From Zopfochytrium polystomum (taxonomy: Eukaryota; Chytridiomycota; Chytridiomycetes; Chytridiales; Chytridiaceae), in assembly GCA_025765615.1 (NCBI GenBank), contig JAIVFJ010000016.1:1-64000 (forward strand): 64,000 nt of DNA. The letters are read 5' to 3'. Positions 1 to 12,589 of this stretch are shown here, piece by piece (position 1 is the stretch's first letter; every line of letters starts with the position of its first letter). The notes beneath the pieces are model-generated. The model worked only from the letters and a program-made list of their open reading frames with translations. It was not told where the DNA came from and ran no database searches. The translations under genes were made by a program, and so were the position numbers.

Positions 1-690
1 TCAAACCTGGCGATGGCGATGGCGATGGCGATGATATGGAGAAGGGGAGAAAGGACGAGAGGCAGACTGAGAGACAAACCACCTAGCCCCCCCATTATTG
101 GAAAGATTTTTCCATGTGCGGCAACCTTCCAAAAATGGGAAACAAAACATGATAAACAACGCTGGTTTGCAACGAAAGTCTTTCCAACGAAAGCTCCTTG
201 CGAGGAGCTTTCTGCAAAAGAAACGTTTTGATGGGTCCAAAAAGGCAGTTTGCAACGGTGGAGGAAAATTGTGCAACGTTTTGTTTGTCTGTTCCCAACA
301 AAAAGAGGGGGGTTTGACAACCCCTATTAATAGTTGCCGACGATAATAGGGCGGGTCCATGATCGAAATGTTCGCATTCACATGGAAAGGCAGCTCTATT
401 GGCGAGTGCGTTTAGGGGTTCTTTCCAAGAGGAAGCCTATTATTTCTATAATTTGCGATGTGGGCCTTTGAGCTGTTTGAACGTTTTTGATATAATGCGA
501 GAGTGTCCGTCGAACAGGTTGAGGACCGCCTCCCCCGACACATGTCAGAGTTGAGCCGATGCGTCTTTTGACGTCTCCCTCCCTCCCTCTCTCTCCCTCG
601 AGTCCCTGGGTCTCTCTGTCGGCTCGTGGTGGTGGCAATCCAGTGATTTGTCGGCCCAGCACACGACACGCACACGACACCTTGCATATT
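1..690. other. Leading region without a supported gene
   Basis: Short reading frames occur on both strands but none has recognisable domains or a splice pattern. A perfect 9-bp inverted repeat with a 4-nt loop (AAAGCTCCT ... AGGAGCTTT) sits near 190-211. From about 560 the sequence becomes pyrimidine-rich and runs into the following microsatellite. Confidence 0.5.
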
Positions 691-715
691 GTTGTGTGTG
701 TGTGTGTGTGTGTCT

Positions 716-797
<82 letters not shown>

Positions 798-824
798 CCC
801 CCCTCTCTCTCTCTCCCCTCTCTG
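691..824. repeat. Compound (TG)n-(CT)n microsatellite
   Basis: An uninterrupted TG run (about 691-712) passes directly into a CT run with few interruptions (about 713-824). All long open frames across it are artefacts of Ser-Leu or Arg-Glu dipeptide repeats. It lies about 120 nt upstream of the ATG of the putative gene at 946, so it may be part of a promoter. Confidence 0.95.
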
Positions 825-945
825 TCCTCGCTTTCGTGTACCCGCCCCATCCTTCCTTCTCCCTTCCCAACTCTCTCTCGTATAAAGAGCCTTCTTCCCT
901 CTTTCTTACCCCTCTTCTCCTCACCTGAAGAAGGAACCAGAAAAG

Positions 946-1909
946 ATGGCACACCCTTCAAACATCAACGCGCAACCCCGACTGCTCGCGCTGCCCCCAA
1001 CGACGACGACGACCACCACCACCACCACCACCACCACCACTCGCTCGCCCCCGACGCGCTCTGGACGCGGCCTCCGCCCGTCCGAGGGTGAAGGCAATGA
1101 TGACGGCGACTTCTGGACCGTCCCGTCGTCGCTGACCCCTGGGCCTTCACCTTCGCACTCGGCTGCCGCGGCTCTCGCAGCGGCTGCAGGCTCATCGGCT
1201 GGGCAGAGGAGGAGGCCTTGGCTCGTGGGCCTTCCTGACGGAACCGACGGGAAACGCCTCCATCGAAGCTGGCCAACAACTATTCCTTGATTTGAGTCCC
1301 TCGTCTGTGGAAGTATGTCCCGTTTGACGCCCTTGCCACTCCTAAACGATGGCAAACAACTAACAGCTCTTTTTTTTTTGACATTTTCCTTGGCACGCCC
1401 TTTCATCCTCAGTCATCAACCGTCCACACCTGACGCACCACCCTTCATCGATACCTCCTCTGACCTCTCTGATCCCCACTTAGCCTTCACAACCGTCCTC
1501 TCCGCACACACGCAGCTCCAGCTAGAACTCGTACGATTCGAACGGGACACTTTCCAGGAAGGTAGGTCCAGCCCCGATTCTGATAGTATCTCTTGGACGT
1601 CCGACCACAGCGACAGTGCGTCGGATGGTTTGCAAGAAGGTGCCCAGACTCCAAGCAGCGTGGCGTCCAGCCCTGACCGAATGGAAGGGAGCCTCCCTCC
1701 GAGGGCGGGTCCAGCTGATAGGTAACGTTCCGCAGGGGGGGTTACTGAAAACTCGAACAGGCTCAGTTGAATTTCGCGCAAGAGAGTATAGGTCCCCGCT
1801 TGGCTTCAGCGACATCACGATGCGCTCCTTCTTCGTCAATGTGTCGGTCCTCTTCAACTGGTGGTTCTCCTTTTTATTTCGGTCTTCTTCGGCGTTTGCT
1901 TTGTAAATG
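946..1909 (+). CDS. Putative low-complexity multi-exon gene, unrecognised
   Basis: An ATG at 946 opens a frame with a poly-Thr tract (from an ACC/ACG repeat near 999-1040), an acidic patch and an Ala-rich stretch. A second frame from about 1413 to 1723 is rich in Ser, Asp, Thr and Pro and looks coding, and a third frame continues to a stop near 1909. GTATGT at 1313 and CAG at 1410-1412 would make a plausible intron, but the phases do not join cleanly with the first frame, so another splice or a sequencing error is needed. No family is recognised. It could be a disordered regulatory protein or may not be a gene. Confidence 0.25.
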
Positions 1910-2309
1910 GTGTTCACTGAACCTGAAATGTCCATTCACTCTGCAAAATAGGAGGCAACCGAGGAAGGCCGTGATCTGACGCTTCACATTCGAAATCCTG
2001 CCGCTTAGTGTACGCGAGTGCCAAAAATGGTTAACCACGCGATCTCGCCTTGCTTTCCAACAGAGGATGGAAGATGTCTGTGTGTGCAGCAGATCCACGG
2101 CTGGACCCGCGGAGCGAGCAGGGCCGAAAGGCCATTGGATGAGGCGGTGCAAGGCCAACTGGCCGTGGGGACGAAGTTACTTATTTAGCGCCTCGTGTGC
2201 GTACTTGAATGTCTCCTCTCTTACGTCGTTTGCAATTGTGTGTGTGTGTGTGTCAGTTTTTTTCATTAGAATTTATTTTTCAATTTGAAGTGTTTTTCTC
2301 TTTCCTTTA

Positions 2310-3909
2310 CTAGGGGATGCCCGTCAACTTGTAAGCAATCCTTGCCAAAAAACAAAAAAAAAAATAAGAGAGAGGAGAAAAAATGATTAAAGACAAAGCC
2401 TTCAATGGATATTGGTTGTCCCACACACAGGCAATCTGTCCCTGGATTGAAAGGAGAGTGGCATGCCACAATGAACATTGTGTGGCAGGCCAAGTGGAGA
2501 GTGACCAACAAAGCTTGGAGTGTTAGCCCCAAGCCACTGACACACTGACAGACAAAGGGGGACAGAAAGAGAGAGAAGTCGCAGTCTTTCAGCACAGCCA
2601 CACTGGCAAACCTGGGACCTCTGACAAACTGAGTGCTGCCCTTGCAGCCTTTGGCCGCTCATGCAGCAACCCATTTGACTGCAACAGGAAGACTGACAGC
2701 CTGTTGAATGCAACAGTCAGCTGGGCACTGGCTCCAAAGTGCTCACAGAACCCAGAGGGAGAAACACAAACAGCCCGTTGACTTTAGTTCAAACAAAGAG
2801 GCAGTCATTGATTGATAGATAGACAACAGCCCGTTGACTTTGCAAAATCATTAACTGATATATCATTTCAGTTGGCTCCTCCTCCCAGTGACCCCAAGGA
2901 GGGGGGGCTGCAGCCTCCCCTCCACCCCTTGCTTCTCCCTTTGGGTTGGTTGCAAATCTTCAAAGAAGGCGAAAAGCAACATTCACACAAAGTTGGAGAC
3001 ACTGATGCACACTTTGGTCCCTTGAGTAGAGCAGCTTGCTTCAGAAGGAGACAGACAGAGGGAGTGTTTTGAAGAGGTACCCTACAGCGCCTGTTAAGGC
3101 ACAGACTGCAAAGAGACAGAGAGATAGATATCAAGACACACAGCCCATTGACTGCCACTCCCAGAGATAGGGAGATAGACAGACAACCCGTTGACTGCCA
3201 CTCTTATAGACAGACAACCCGTTGACTGCCACTCTTATAGACAGACAGCCCGTTGACTTCATTCCATTTTTAGTTTTTAGAGCATGATTGAAATGCAAAA
3301 GAGAGAGAGTGAGAGAGAGAGGTTGGGAGGGTGGGAGGGAGGGAGGGAGAGAGAATCTGGGTTGTTTTTTTCCGTCAGGGGGCTCCCCACCCCTCCACCT
3401 GCTCAATCGATCAAGAGAGATAGAGAGAGAGAAAGAGACTCCTCACTTGTCTATCCTGACACCTTCCTGTGGTTGCGTCGAGTGGCTTGCAGCTGCCTTG
3501 TCTGATGGGTTGGTCTGCCTCCAATGAGATGGTCAGAGTCGCCCCACCCCCAAGCGAGAAAGTAACCAAGAACTGCAGGGAGGGCAGTGAAACAGATAGA
3601 GAGATAATGAAGAGACAGAGAGACAGAGGAAAATATGTTTTTGAGTCAGGGGGCTCCCGCCCCCTGAACCCCCCGGTGGGGGGGGCTACCGCCCCCCCTC
3701 AACCCCCCCGCTCGAAAGAGAGGAGAGAGAGAGAGAGAGTGTGTGTGTGTGACAGGGAGAGAGAGAGAGTGAGAGAAAGACAGACAAAGAGACAGACAGC
3801 CTGTTGACTGTCGGTCGGAGAGGGAGAGAGACAGAGAGAAGAGTGAGCGAGAGAGAGAGAGAGCGGGAGAGGGAGAGGGAGAGAGAAACAGGGAGAGAGG
3901 CAGGGCGAG

Positions 3910-3950
<41 letters not shown>

Positions 3951-4335
3951 CAGGGAGAGAAACAGAGAAAGAGAGACAGAGAGAGAGAGCGAAGCGATAG
4001 AGAGACAGACAGAGAGACAGACAGCCCATTTACTGCCAGTCCTACAGACAGGGAGCGAGAGAAACAGGGAGAGAGGGAAGGAAGGGAAGGAAAGTGGTAG
4101 ACAGAGAGACAGACAGCCCACTGACTGGCAGTCCTGCAGACAGGGAGGTAGACAGACAATCTGATAGACAGACAATCAGATAGACAGACAACGCATTGAG
4201 CTCCTTCCTTTTCCGATTTTTCCGCCGAGTTTTGATTGGGCACCAAAGACAAAAAGTTAGACCCCCCCCCCCACTTCACTAATTGCAATTAGAAAACAGT
4301 TTAGCCGCAAATCCTTGTTTTTTTTATTATATAGA
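2310..4335 (-). mobile_element. Non-autonomous Helitron-like element B (downstream member of tandem pair)
   Basis: Read on the minus strand the element starts TCTATATAAT at 4335 and ends ACGGGCATCCCCTAG at 2310. The next host base is T, as expected for Helitrons (5' TC, 3' CTRR, insertion between A and T, no inverted repeats, no target duplication). Its 5' end abuts the CTAG of element A. The interior has no coding capacity: it contains GA microsatellites, GC-rich foldbacks and many copies of a GTTGAC motif. The palindrome CTAATTGCAATTAG lies about 45-55 nt from the 5' end. Against the call, the hairpin normally seen just before CTRR is only a 3-bp stem here (GGG-CAT-CCC). Confidence 0.5.
3643..3716. 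repeat. GC-rich foldback module, copy 1
   Basis: The segment is an alternation of G-runs and C-runs (GGGGGCTCCCGCCCCC type) able to fold into two strong hairpins. Related copies occur near 2885-2930, 4474-4515, 4858-4915, 5162-5218 and 5508-5575, always followed by a purine stretch. It is part of the internal repeat content of the Helitron-like elements. Confidence 0.75.
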
Positions 4336-5504
4336 CTAGGGGATGCCCGTTGACTTATAAACAATCCTTCCCAAAAAAAAAGGAGAAAAAAAGAAGATAC
4401 TGAAGAGTGTGGCAGTCCACAATGAATGCAGTGGCTCGCCATGTAGAGGGATGAGGAAAAATTGTTTTCGAGTCGGGGGGTTGTGGGGGACTGACGCCGC
4501 TCAACCCCCCCCACTCAAAAGAGAGAGGTCGCGGCTGATTTGATAACTTGTCCACCAACAGCCCAATAGCCAGAATCAGAGACATAGAGGATGACAGAAA
4601 ACCCGTTGACTGCCCATTGACTGCCACTCCCAGACTCAGAGACAGGGAGGGAGGTAGACAACCCTTTGACTTCCACTCAGATAGACAGACAGCTTGTTGA
4701 CTTCCTTCCTTTTTGAATTTCACTGCCACTTTCAGAGAGTGACAAATCCTTGAATAATAGAAACAACAGCCCAGTTGACTTTGCAAAATTATAAGCAGAA
4801 ATAGTATTTTAGTTTGGTGGGGGGCGGGGTTCAGCCACATCACGCTTCTCTGTATGGAGGCTCCTGCCCCCTGAGCCCCCCAGTGGGGGATGCCTTCCCC
4901 CTTCAACCCCCCCAGCTTGATAGAGACAGAGATAGAGTGAGAGATTGCAGACAATTTTATTCCTTTTCCATCAACAGCCAACATACAGAGTCAGACAGAG
5001 AGCAAGACAACAACCCATTGACTCCCCTTTGACTGCCAGTCAAACAGACAGCCCGTTGACTTCCTTTTGAATTTTGCCACTCCGCAAAGCCTTGTTTTCT
5101 TGAGTGTATTGATTTTGCCACTCTGTTTCAATTAGGCACTATAAAAAAAAACTTTAAACCCACACTGTCCCCCCTACGAACCCCCTGAGCCCCTTTGAGG
5201 GGGCTGATGCCCCTCAATCCAGGTCGCAGATGATTTGATAACTTGTCCACCAACAGCTGCCAGTCTCAGACTCAGAGTCAGTGAGGGAGGTAGACAGACA
5301 ACCCGTTGACTTCCACTAAGATAAACAGACAGCCCGTTGACTTCCTTTTGAAGTTTGCCACGCGTTTCGATTAGGCACTAAAGAAAAATATTAAACCCAC
5401 ACCGTCCCCCCTACTCCACTATTGCAATTAGAAAACGGGTTTACATAGTGGACAGAGAGAGTGTGTGAGTGAGATAGAGAGAGAGGCTGGGTTGTTTTTT
5501 TTTT

Positions 5505-5576
5505 GAGTCAGGGGGCTCCCGCCCCCTGAGCCCCCCGGTGGGGGGGGCTGCTGCCCCCCCTCAACCCCCCTGCTTG
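5505..5576. repeat. GC-rich foldback module, best copy
   Basis: This is the most regular copy of the foldback at 3643-3716: two nested C-run/G-run hairpins, preceded by TTGAGTCA and followed by a Y-rich to GAAAGAGA transition. Orientation is the same as in the other copies, indicating spread as part of one larger repeat unit. Confidence 0.75.
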
Positions 5577-5867
5577 AAAGAGACAGAAAGAGACTCAGAG
5601 ATTGCAGACAATATTATTCCTTTCCATCAACAGCCAACAAACAGAGTCAAAGACAGAGAGTGAGACAGACAACCTGTTGACTGCCTGTTGACTGCCACTC
5701 CAAGACTCAGAGACGGGGAGGTAGACAAACAACCTGTTGACTTCCACTCAGATAGACAGACAGCCTGTTGACTTTCTTTTTGAATTTCGCCACTGCATTT
5801 CAATTGGGCGCCAAAGAAAGAAAACCCCTCACCTTGCCACTCCACTATTACAATTAGAAAACTGGAA

Positions 5868-5996
5868 GGAGAGAGGGAAAGAGAGAGAGAGAAAGAGACA
5901 GTACAGAGAAAGAGAGAGACAGAGAGAGAGGGTGAGAGAGAGATGGACACAGATAGACAGACAGACAGACAGCCCTCTGACTGTCAGTCGGAGAGA

Positions 5997-6056
<60 letters not shown>

Positions 6057-6350
6057 AAGAGAGAGGAGAGAGACAGAGAGGGAGGTTTGAGAGACAGATA
6101 CACGGGCAGACAGACAGACAGGCAAAGAGAGAGCAGGAGAGAGAAACAGAGTGAGAGAGAGACAGACAGACAGAGAGTGGCAGAGACAGACAGACTCTGT
6201 CTGTCAGTCTGCCAGAGAGAGAGAGAGCGACAGAGCGAAGAGATGGAGAGACAGACAAAGAGAGAGCGAGAGCGAGAGACAGAGAGAAAGAGAGAGAAGG
6301 AGAGAGGCTGAGAGAGACAGGGAGAGAGAGACAGGGAGAGGGACAGAGAG
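5868..6350. repeat. (GA)n / (GACA)n microsatellite tract
   Basis: This is nearly pure purine GAGA sequence with GACA/GACAGACA interruptions, inside Helitron-like element A. Similar tracts occur at 3719-4020 in element B. Apparent long proteins on either strand (Ser/Leu or Arg/Glu repeats) are not genes. Confidence 0.95.
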
Positions 6351-6539
6351 CCAGACAGATAATCTGATAGACAACGACAACGCATTGAGCTCCTTCCTTT
6401 TCCGATTTTTCCGCCGAGTTTTGATTGGGCACCAAAGACAAAAAGTTAGACCCCCCCCCCTCACTAATTGCAATTAGAAAATCAGTTTACCCGCAAAGCC
6501 TTGTTTTCTTTAGTAGATTGATGATTATATAGATCTCTT

Positions 6540-7270
6540 TTTTCTTTCCGCAGTGTTCGAAATGATGATAGTGCTGTTTAATGAGGAGAGCCTGCTGATT
6601 CGCGCTTAAACTTTCTTCCTCTCATACTTTGCTTCTGCTCTTTCCTCAATTGTTTTCAGGCTGCTTAGCAATATATGATAGTTTAAAACCCACTAGCTTC
6701 ACAAAACAACCAGCACTTAAGCTTCAATGAAATCATTCGGAGCGGCTTGTTGCCCACATGGCTTACCGAAATCAATTTGGTTGCCCTGGAGCAACCCTGG
6801 AAAAGTGATAGCCCTTTCAATGGAAAAGTCTCGCTTTCTTCATCTCTTTGTTTTAGTAGTCTTCAGAAGGACAAGTTCCAATGAGTCCTCACGGCCAATT
6901 GTTCTGGTAAACAAGTAGGTGCATACGCCCGCTGCTGGACAGCTTACTTTACAAATGTACCTGCTCATCCACATTTGAGGCTACCGCTACAAGTCCCAAA
7001 AGGAAAGGTCTGAGCGAACAAGAAACATTTGAGCGAACTGGCATTTTCTCTATCAATTCCTTTTCTCACAAGCTCCGCCCAGCAGATAAATGAAATCTCT
7101 CGCTGGAAGGAACCATATAGCTTACTTGCCGCACGAATTTTTATTTGATTTCGAAGGAGGAGCTGAAGTCGGCGGACGAATTTTATGAGGTTTCCAAAAA
7201 AAAAGAAAGAAAAAAAAAGAAGCGAAAGAAAAGCGATACGGTGAAATATACATCACAGGAAAACAACTGC
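6540..7270. other. Intergenic region
   Basis: This is AT-richer unique-looking sequence between the Helitron-like pair and the 3' end of the glycosidase gene. A 63-residue frame at 6727-6918 on the plus strand has no recognisable features. An A-rich tract (AAAAGAAAGA type) lies at about 7196-7232 just beyond the glycosidase stop codon and may mark its 3' untranslated region. Confidence 0.4.
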
Positions 7271-7273
7271 TGC

Positions 7274-8811
<1,538 letters not shown>

Positions 8812-8916
8812 CTGCAGCTGATGGCACGACGACGACGTCGCGCGCCCCGCCTTCACCACGAAGAGTTCTTCCATGCTGCTGCCCTGTGCTTGTTTGGAGA
8901 CCCACACGCCCGTCCA

Positions 8917-8970
8917 GCAGAAGCAGAAGCAGAAGCAGAAGCAGAAGCAGCAGAAGCAGCAGCAGCAGCG
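8917..8970. repeat. (AGCAGA)n microsatellite in glycosidase promoter
   Basis: A short tandem run of AGCAGA/AGC units lies about 106-160 nt upstream of the preferred ATG of the glycosidase. On that gene's sense strand it is pyrimidine-rich (TTCTGC)n. Confidence 0.9.
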
Positions 8971-8974
8971 GGGG

Positions 8975-9780
8975 GCACGAGACTGCTATATTAAATCATA
9001 ATTCGGTCGCGTCAAGCCCACACGCCTGTCAGTCTCGGAGTCTGTTGTCTGGGTCGGACGTTTGCTTGCATGGTCAGCCACCTGCGCGGCCAAAAAAGAC
9101 CACGTGTCAAACAAACTCGCCGCCCGTCCGCATGACCGAGCAAAACAAAGAAAAGAAAAAAAAAAAAAAAAATAAATTCTTTTTGGGCGTGACTGCGTCA
9201 GACAAAAACCATTACACTGCCGACCAGACCGCATCGCCGTTGTTTCGTTCCAGGAGCCAGCAATCGTCCCGCCTTGTAACAGTTACAGCTGAGAGATAGC
9301 AGCGGACGAAGCACTCTGCCAACGGGGGTTGCATGTTGTGTGCCCTGCAGAAAGCGAGTGATCAAGGGATGACGAACTATCGAGACCAAAAAATGGATTT
9401 GGTTGAGAAATCCTTGTTCAATCCAGCAAACCCCGATTCAAAAGGAGCAGTCAATGTTTGAGCACGAAATAGAGCGGCTGATCCTCAATGGTTTCTCTGG
9501 TAGATCCGCCTCCATAAAATCTCATTGAATTCGGCGACACTGATGCGACACTGCTTTGACTTGGATGCCATCAGCCACAGGGTTGGACGGCCCGATGCGC
9601 TATGGGACGACGACCAGCACGAATCAAATCAGCCAGACTATATGCGTTTAAGAGGGCCGCGTCAACCAAGATTCGATGGACCGTCGGCTGATTTCGTCAT
9701 CCCGAGGCCAAGAGCCTCGAGGGCTCCATGATTTAATGGCTGACCCTTTCAGATCTCATCTTGGCGTCATTTAGACATTG
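8975..9780. other. Region without a supported gene
   Basis: It contains a poly-A run near 9155-9175 and only short unrecognised frames. Nothing supports a protein or RNA gene. It ends at the left inverted repeat of a mariner-like element. Confidence 0.4.
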
Positions 9781-10505
9781 TGCAGTGGGGTGACAAAAGT
9801 TTTCGTGGAAATGTCAAAAATTACGGCATGAAGCTGGTATTCATTCTATGGCTGGGTCACTTAGTAATTCTAATTTTGGTGCAAAACTCCAAATATCGAA
9901 GAAAAACTTACACTGCTGATTGGAGTTGAACAAAACACTTTTATTGGGGCTTACAGAGAAATGATAAAGACTGTGTAAAACATGTTGAAACATCCGAAAA
10001 AAATTTGTGGAACAAAACACCATGTCGTGAACTGTTGCCTGATGGATGGATTGAAACCCGTTGAAATCTGGCAGCAAGACGAGCAAGACTGGTGGTTGTG
10101 GTCGTGCGAGCGGGAGGGCGTGACAAGTCAAGTCTGTGATGAACTTTTTTTTTCTCTTCTCTCTGTTGATTGTCACACGCAGGGGCACGGTAAGAAACTC
10201 GGGAAGAGTGCTTGAAGCCCCTGCTCGGATGAAAAACCCAAATCAATTGGCCGATCTGGGAAAACCATGGCAGGGAAAGGAAGTGAAAATATCTGGGAAA
10301 ATGCTGCTGAGGAGTGAACTTCAAAAGGGTAGGAATAGAAAATACATGAAGAGCCGAATAAGGCAAAAGGTAAAGAAAAGTTTGTCCAGTGCCCTCCCCC
10401 TCCCTGTTGGGCCTAACCTGCTGATTTTCCTTGGCGTGCCAGCTGCGCCTTCCACGCCACAGCGTGGTCCAAGTTCTTCCATTCCTTCTTCTTGATACTC
10501 TTTTG

Positions 10506-12221
10506 TCAAATATGTTCCTCATGTCCTTTTGATCTTGTCTCAAGGATTTTCTTGTGGCGTTGCAGGTATTGTCTTGATTTCTCAGTTGAGTCAACCAGTC
10601 CAAGTAGAGTCCAGCCCTCAGAGACCATGTCACGTCCATGTGGCTTGGTGAGGAGGTCTGCAAGCTGGTCCATCAAGTAGACATACTCAACTTGCACAAG
10701 TCCCTCCTCAACAAGTGACCGAATGTGGTGGTACCGAAGGTGGATGTGCTTGGAGCGATCGGTGTGAAGGTTGTTAACTGTCATGTGGATCGATGGTGTG
10801 TTGTCCTTGTAGGCAATGATTGGTAGCTTGAGGGGATGCCGGATTGATAGGTGGAGGTTGTTGATGGCCTCAAGTTCCCGACCAAGCTCACTGAGTGCAA
10901 TGTACTTTGCTGCTGTGGATGAGGTTGGGACAGTTGCTGATCTTGTTGATTTCCATGCCATGGCTCCCCCTGCTAATAGCACCAGGTATGCTATCTGTGA
11001 GCAAGAGTCGTGGCAGGAGTTGTACGATGCATCAGCATAGCCAACAGCTTGGTTGTTCCTGTCTGAGCTGTAGCGAAGTCCAACTGTGGAGGTGGCCTTG
11101 ACATACCCCACAACGTCAAGTAGCTTGTGCCAGTGCCAGATGCACAGGGTCTTGAGCAAAGGAACCAAGCAAGCTGACACTGAGTGCCAGGTCTGGTCTT
11201 GTTGACGTTGCAGCATAGTTGAGGCTGCCAATCACATGGAGGTACTCAGTGCTGTCAACGCTCTCCTCACTTGGGTCGGTGGAGTGCCAGTTGTGAGGGG
11301 TGAGCTTGGTTGTTACCTTGAGTGGTGCATTGCGAGGCATCACAGATCCGTGCTTAGCCTTGAAGTGTGAGAGGAAGTTCTGGACGAAGTTAGTCTGATG
11401 GAGAATTGTAAAGTTTGAACCATGAATAACTTCCATTGAGAGAATGTAGCTGAGCTTTCCCAGCTCTCAAAGCTTGGACTCTGTCTTGAGGTCTGCAACA
11501 GCCTCCTTGATGGCAGCAGTGTGGCCAAAGAGTGGAAGGTCGTCGACGTACGCCAGAATGAAGCAGAGCACTTGGTCTGGCGCCAAAAGAGGCAAGGGTC
11601 TGGACAGCTCTGAGCAAAGCCTTTTGACCGAAGGTGGAGGGCTAGACGCCGATACCAAGTCCGTCCTGATTGCTTCAGCCTGTAGAGACCCTTCAGCAGT
11701 AGCCACACTAGTCCGGGGGAGATCGATACACCAGGTGGTGGTGCCATGTAGATTGGTATGTCTAGGATCCTGTACAGGTAGGCTGAGGAGATGTCAGTCA
11801 TCTCCATGTCCCAGCCGTGCAGGGTGCTGAGGGCAATCATCCAACGAAGTGTGTTGCCTCTAATAACTGGTGAGTAGGTGAGAGTGAAGTCGACGCTGGG
11901 CTGCTGGGTGAATCCATGAGCAACAAGTCGAGCACGGAACCGCTCAATGGTGCCGTCAGGTTTGAACTTAAGCTTGTAGACCCACTTGCAGCTGACGATG
12001 TAGGTGTCAGGCGGAGCTGCTGACTCTACAAAGACTCCCATCTTGCGAAGCATATCCAGCTCGTACTCTTCGGCCTCCTTCCACTGCTCTGCATGAGGCG
12101 ATGCCATGGCCTCCTCGTGCGTCAGTGGGTCCTTGTATGTGTCTGGGGATACTTTGATCAAGTTGGAGTTGACGTTGAAGGCGTAGAGGAGTCTGTCTTC
12201 ATCGTCAGCATCAGACTAAAC
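10506..12221 (-). pseudogene. copia F reverse transcriptase and RNase H, broken
   Basis: The pieces run in order on the minus strand. RT starts with a KWVYKLK...DGTIERFRARLVAHGFTQ-type region, then SPVIR, a DISSAYL-type core and GLYRLKQ. An AYVDD catalytic box lies in another frame near 11550. RNase H follows with YADAS, STAAKYIALSELGRELEA and LTKPHGRD. At least two frame changes and an internal stop separate the pieces. It would copy element RNA to cDNA in a virus-like particle, but this copy cannot make an intact enzyme. Confidence 0.85.
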
Positions 12222-12584
12222 CTATTGTGACTGTCAGTTATCGTTCTCATGATGCCCATGGGAGAGCGAGCCACCACCAATGCAGACCTGGGCGTGGCTT
12301 GCGCTGATGACAAATACTCTGAGTATAAAGTGGAACAGAAACCCCTTTGTCAACAGGTTTCCTCCTCCTCTGCTCAAGCAGATAATATAGGAGAGGTATT
12401 TACCTGTGCCAGTCACGCTTGCCTAGCAACTATTACAGCGTGTATATCATCATCATGTATCAATAATTCATAACAGAGTTTTTTTTCTCTTTCTCTCCAA
12501 GTTGGGGAGAAGGACCACCCACAAACACACATCTCCACTTCATTCACTCCTTCCACTCACTCACTCAGAGTAGACTGTTTACAC
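12218..12584 (-). repeat. 367-bp dispersed repeat inside copia F, copy 1
   Basis: It matches 41411-41780 over its whole length in the opposite orientation relative to the window. On the minus strand it starts TGTAAACAGTCTACTC and ends CACAATAGGTTT. An A/G-rich polypurine stretch just before TGTTATGAATTATTG and a TTTATACTC TATA-like box suggest a retrotransposon 3' end plus LTR. It splits the integrase from the reverse transcriptase of copia F. No clear target duplication is seen. Confidence 0.75.
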
Positions 12585-12589
12585 CTTGC

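Larger units (their letters stand above)
4336..6533 (-). mobile_element. Non-autonomous Helitron-like element A (upstream member of tandem pair)
   Basis: On the minus strand it begins TCTATATAAT at 6533, preceded by A, and ends ACGGGCATCCCCTAG at 4336, directly followed by the TC start of element B. It shares with B about 60 nt of 5' sequence, including the CTAATTGCAATTAG palindrome (near 6463-6476) and a TTTGCGG-containing block, and about 30 nt at the 3' end. Internal partial copies of the 5' block (near 5085-5150, 5365-5440 and 5790-5860) show repeated internal duplication. No protein is encoded; long frames are GA-repeat artefacts. Confidence 0.5.

Noticed and set aside
412..1091. Several 80-180-residue frames on both strands
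   Set aside because: They are Ser/Leu or Arg/Glu translations of the (CT)n microsatellite and its flanks, with no other support.
3646..4288. 200-residue Ser/Leu-rich minus-strand frames
   Set aside because: Translation of GA microsatellites inside the Helitron-like element; all frames are open there because the repeat lacks stop codons.
5829..6441. Up to 195-residue frames on the minus strand
   Set aside because: Same GA/GACA repeat artefact.
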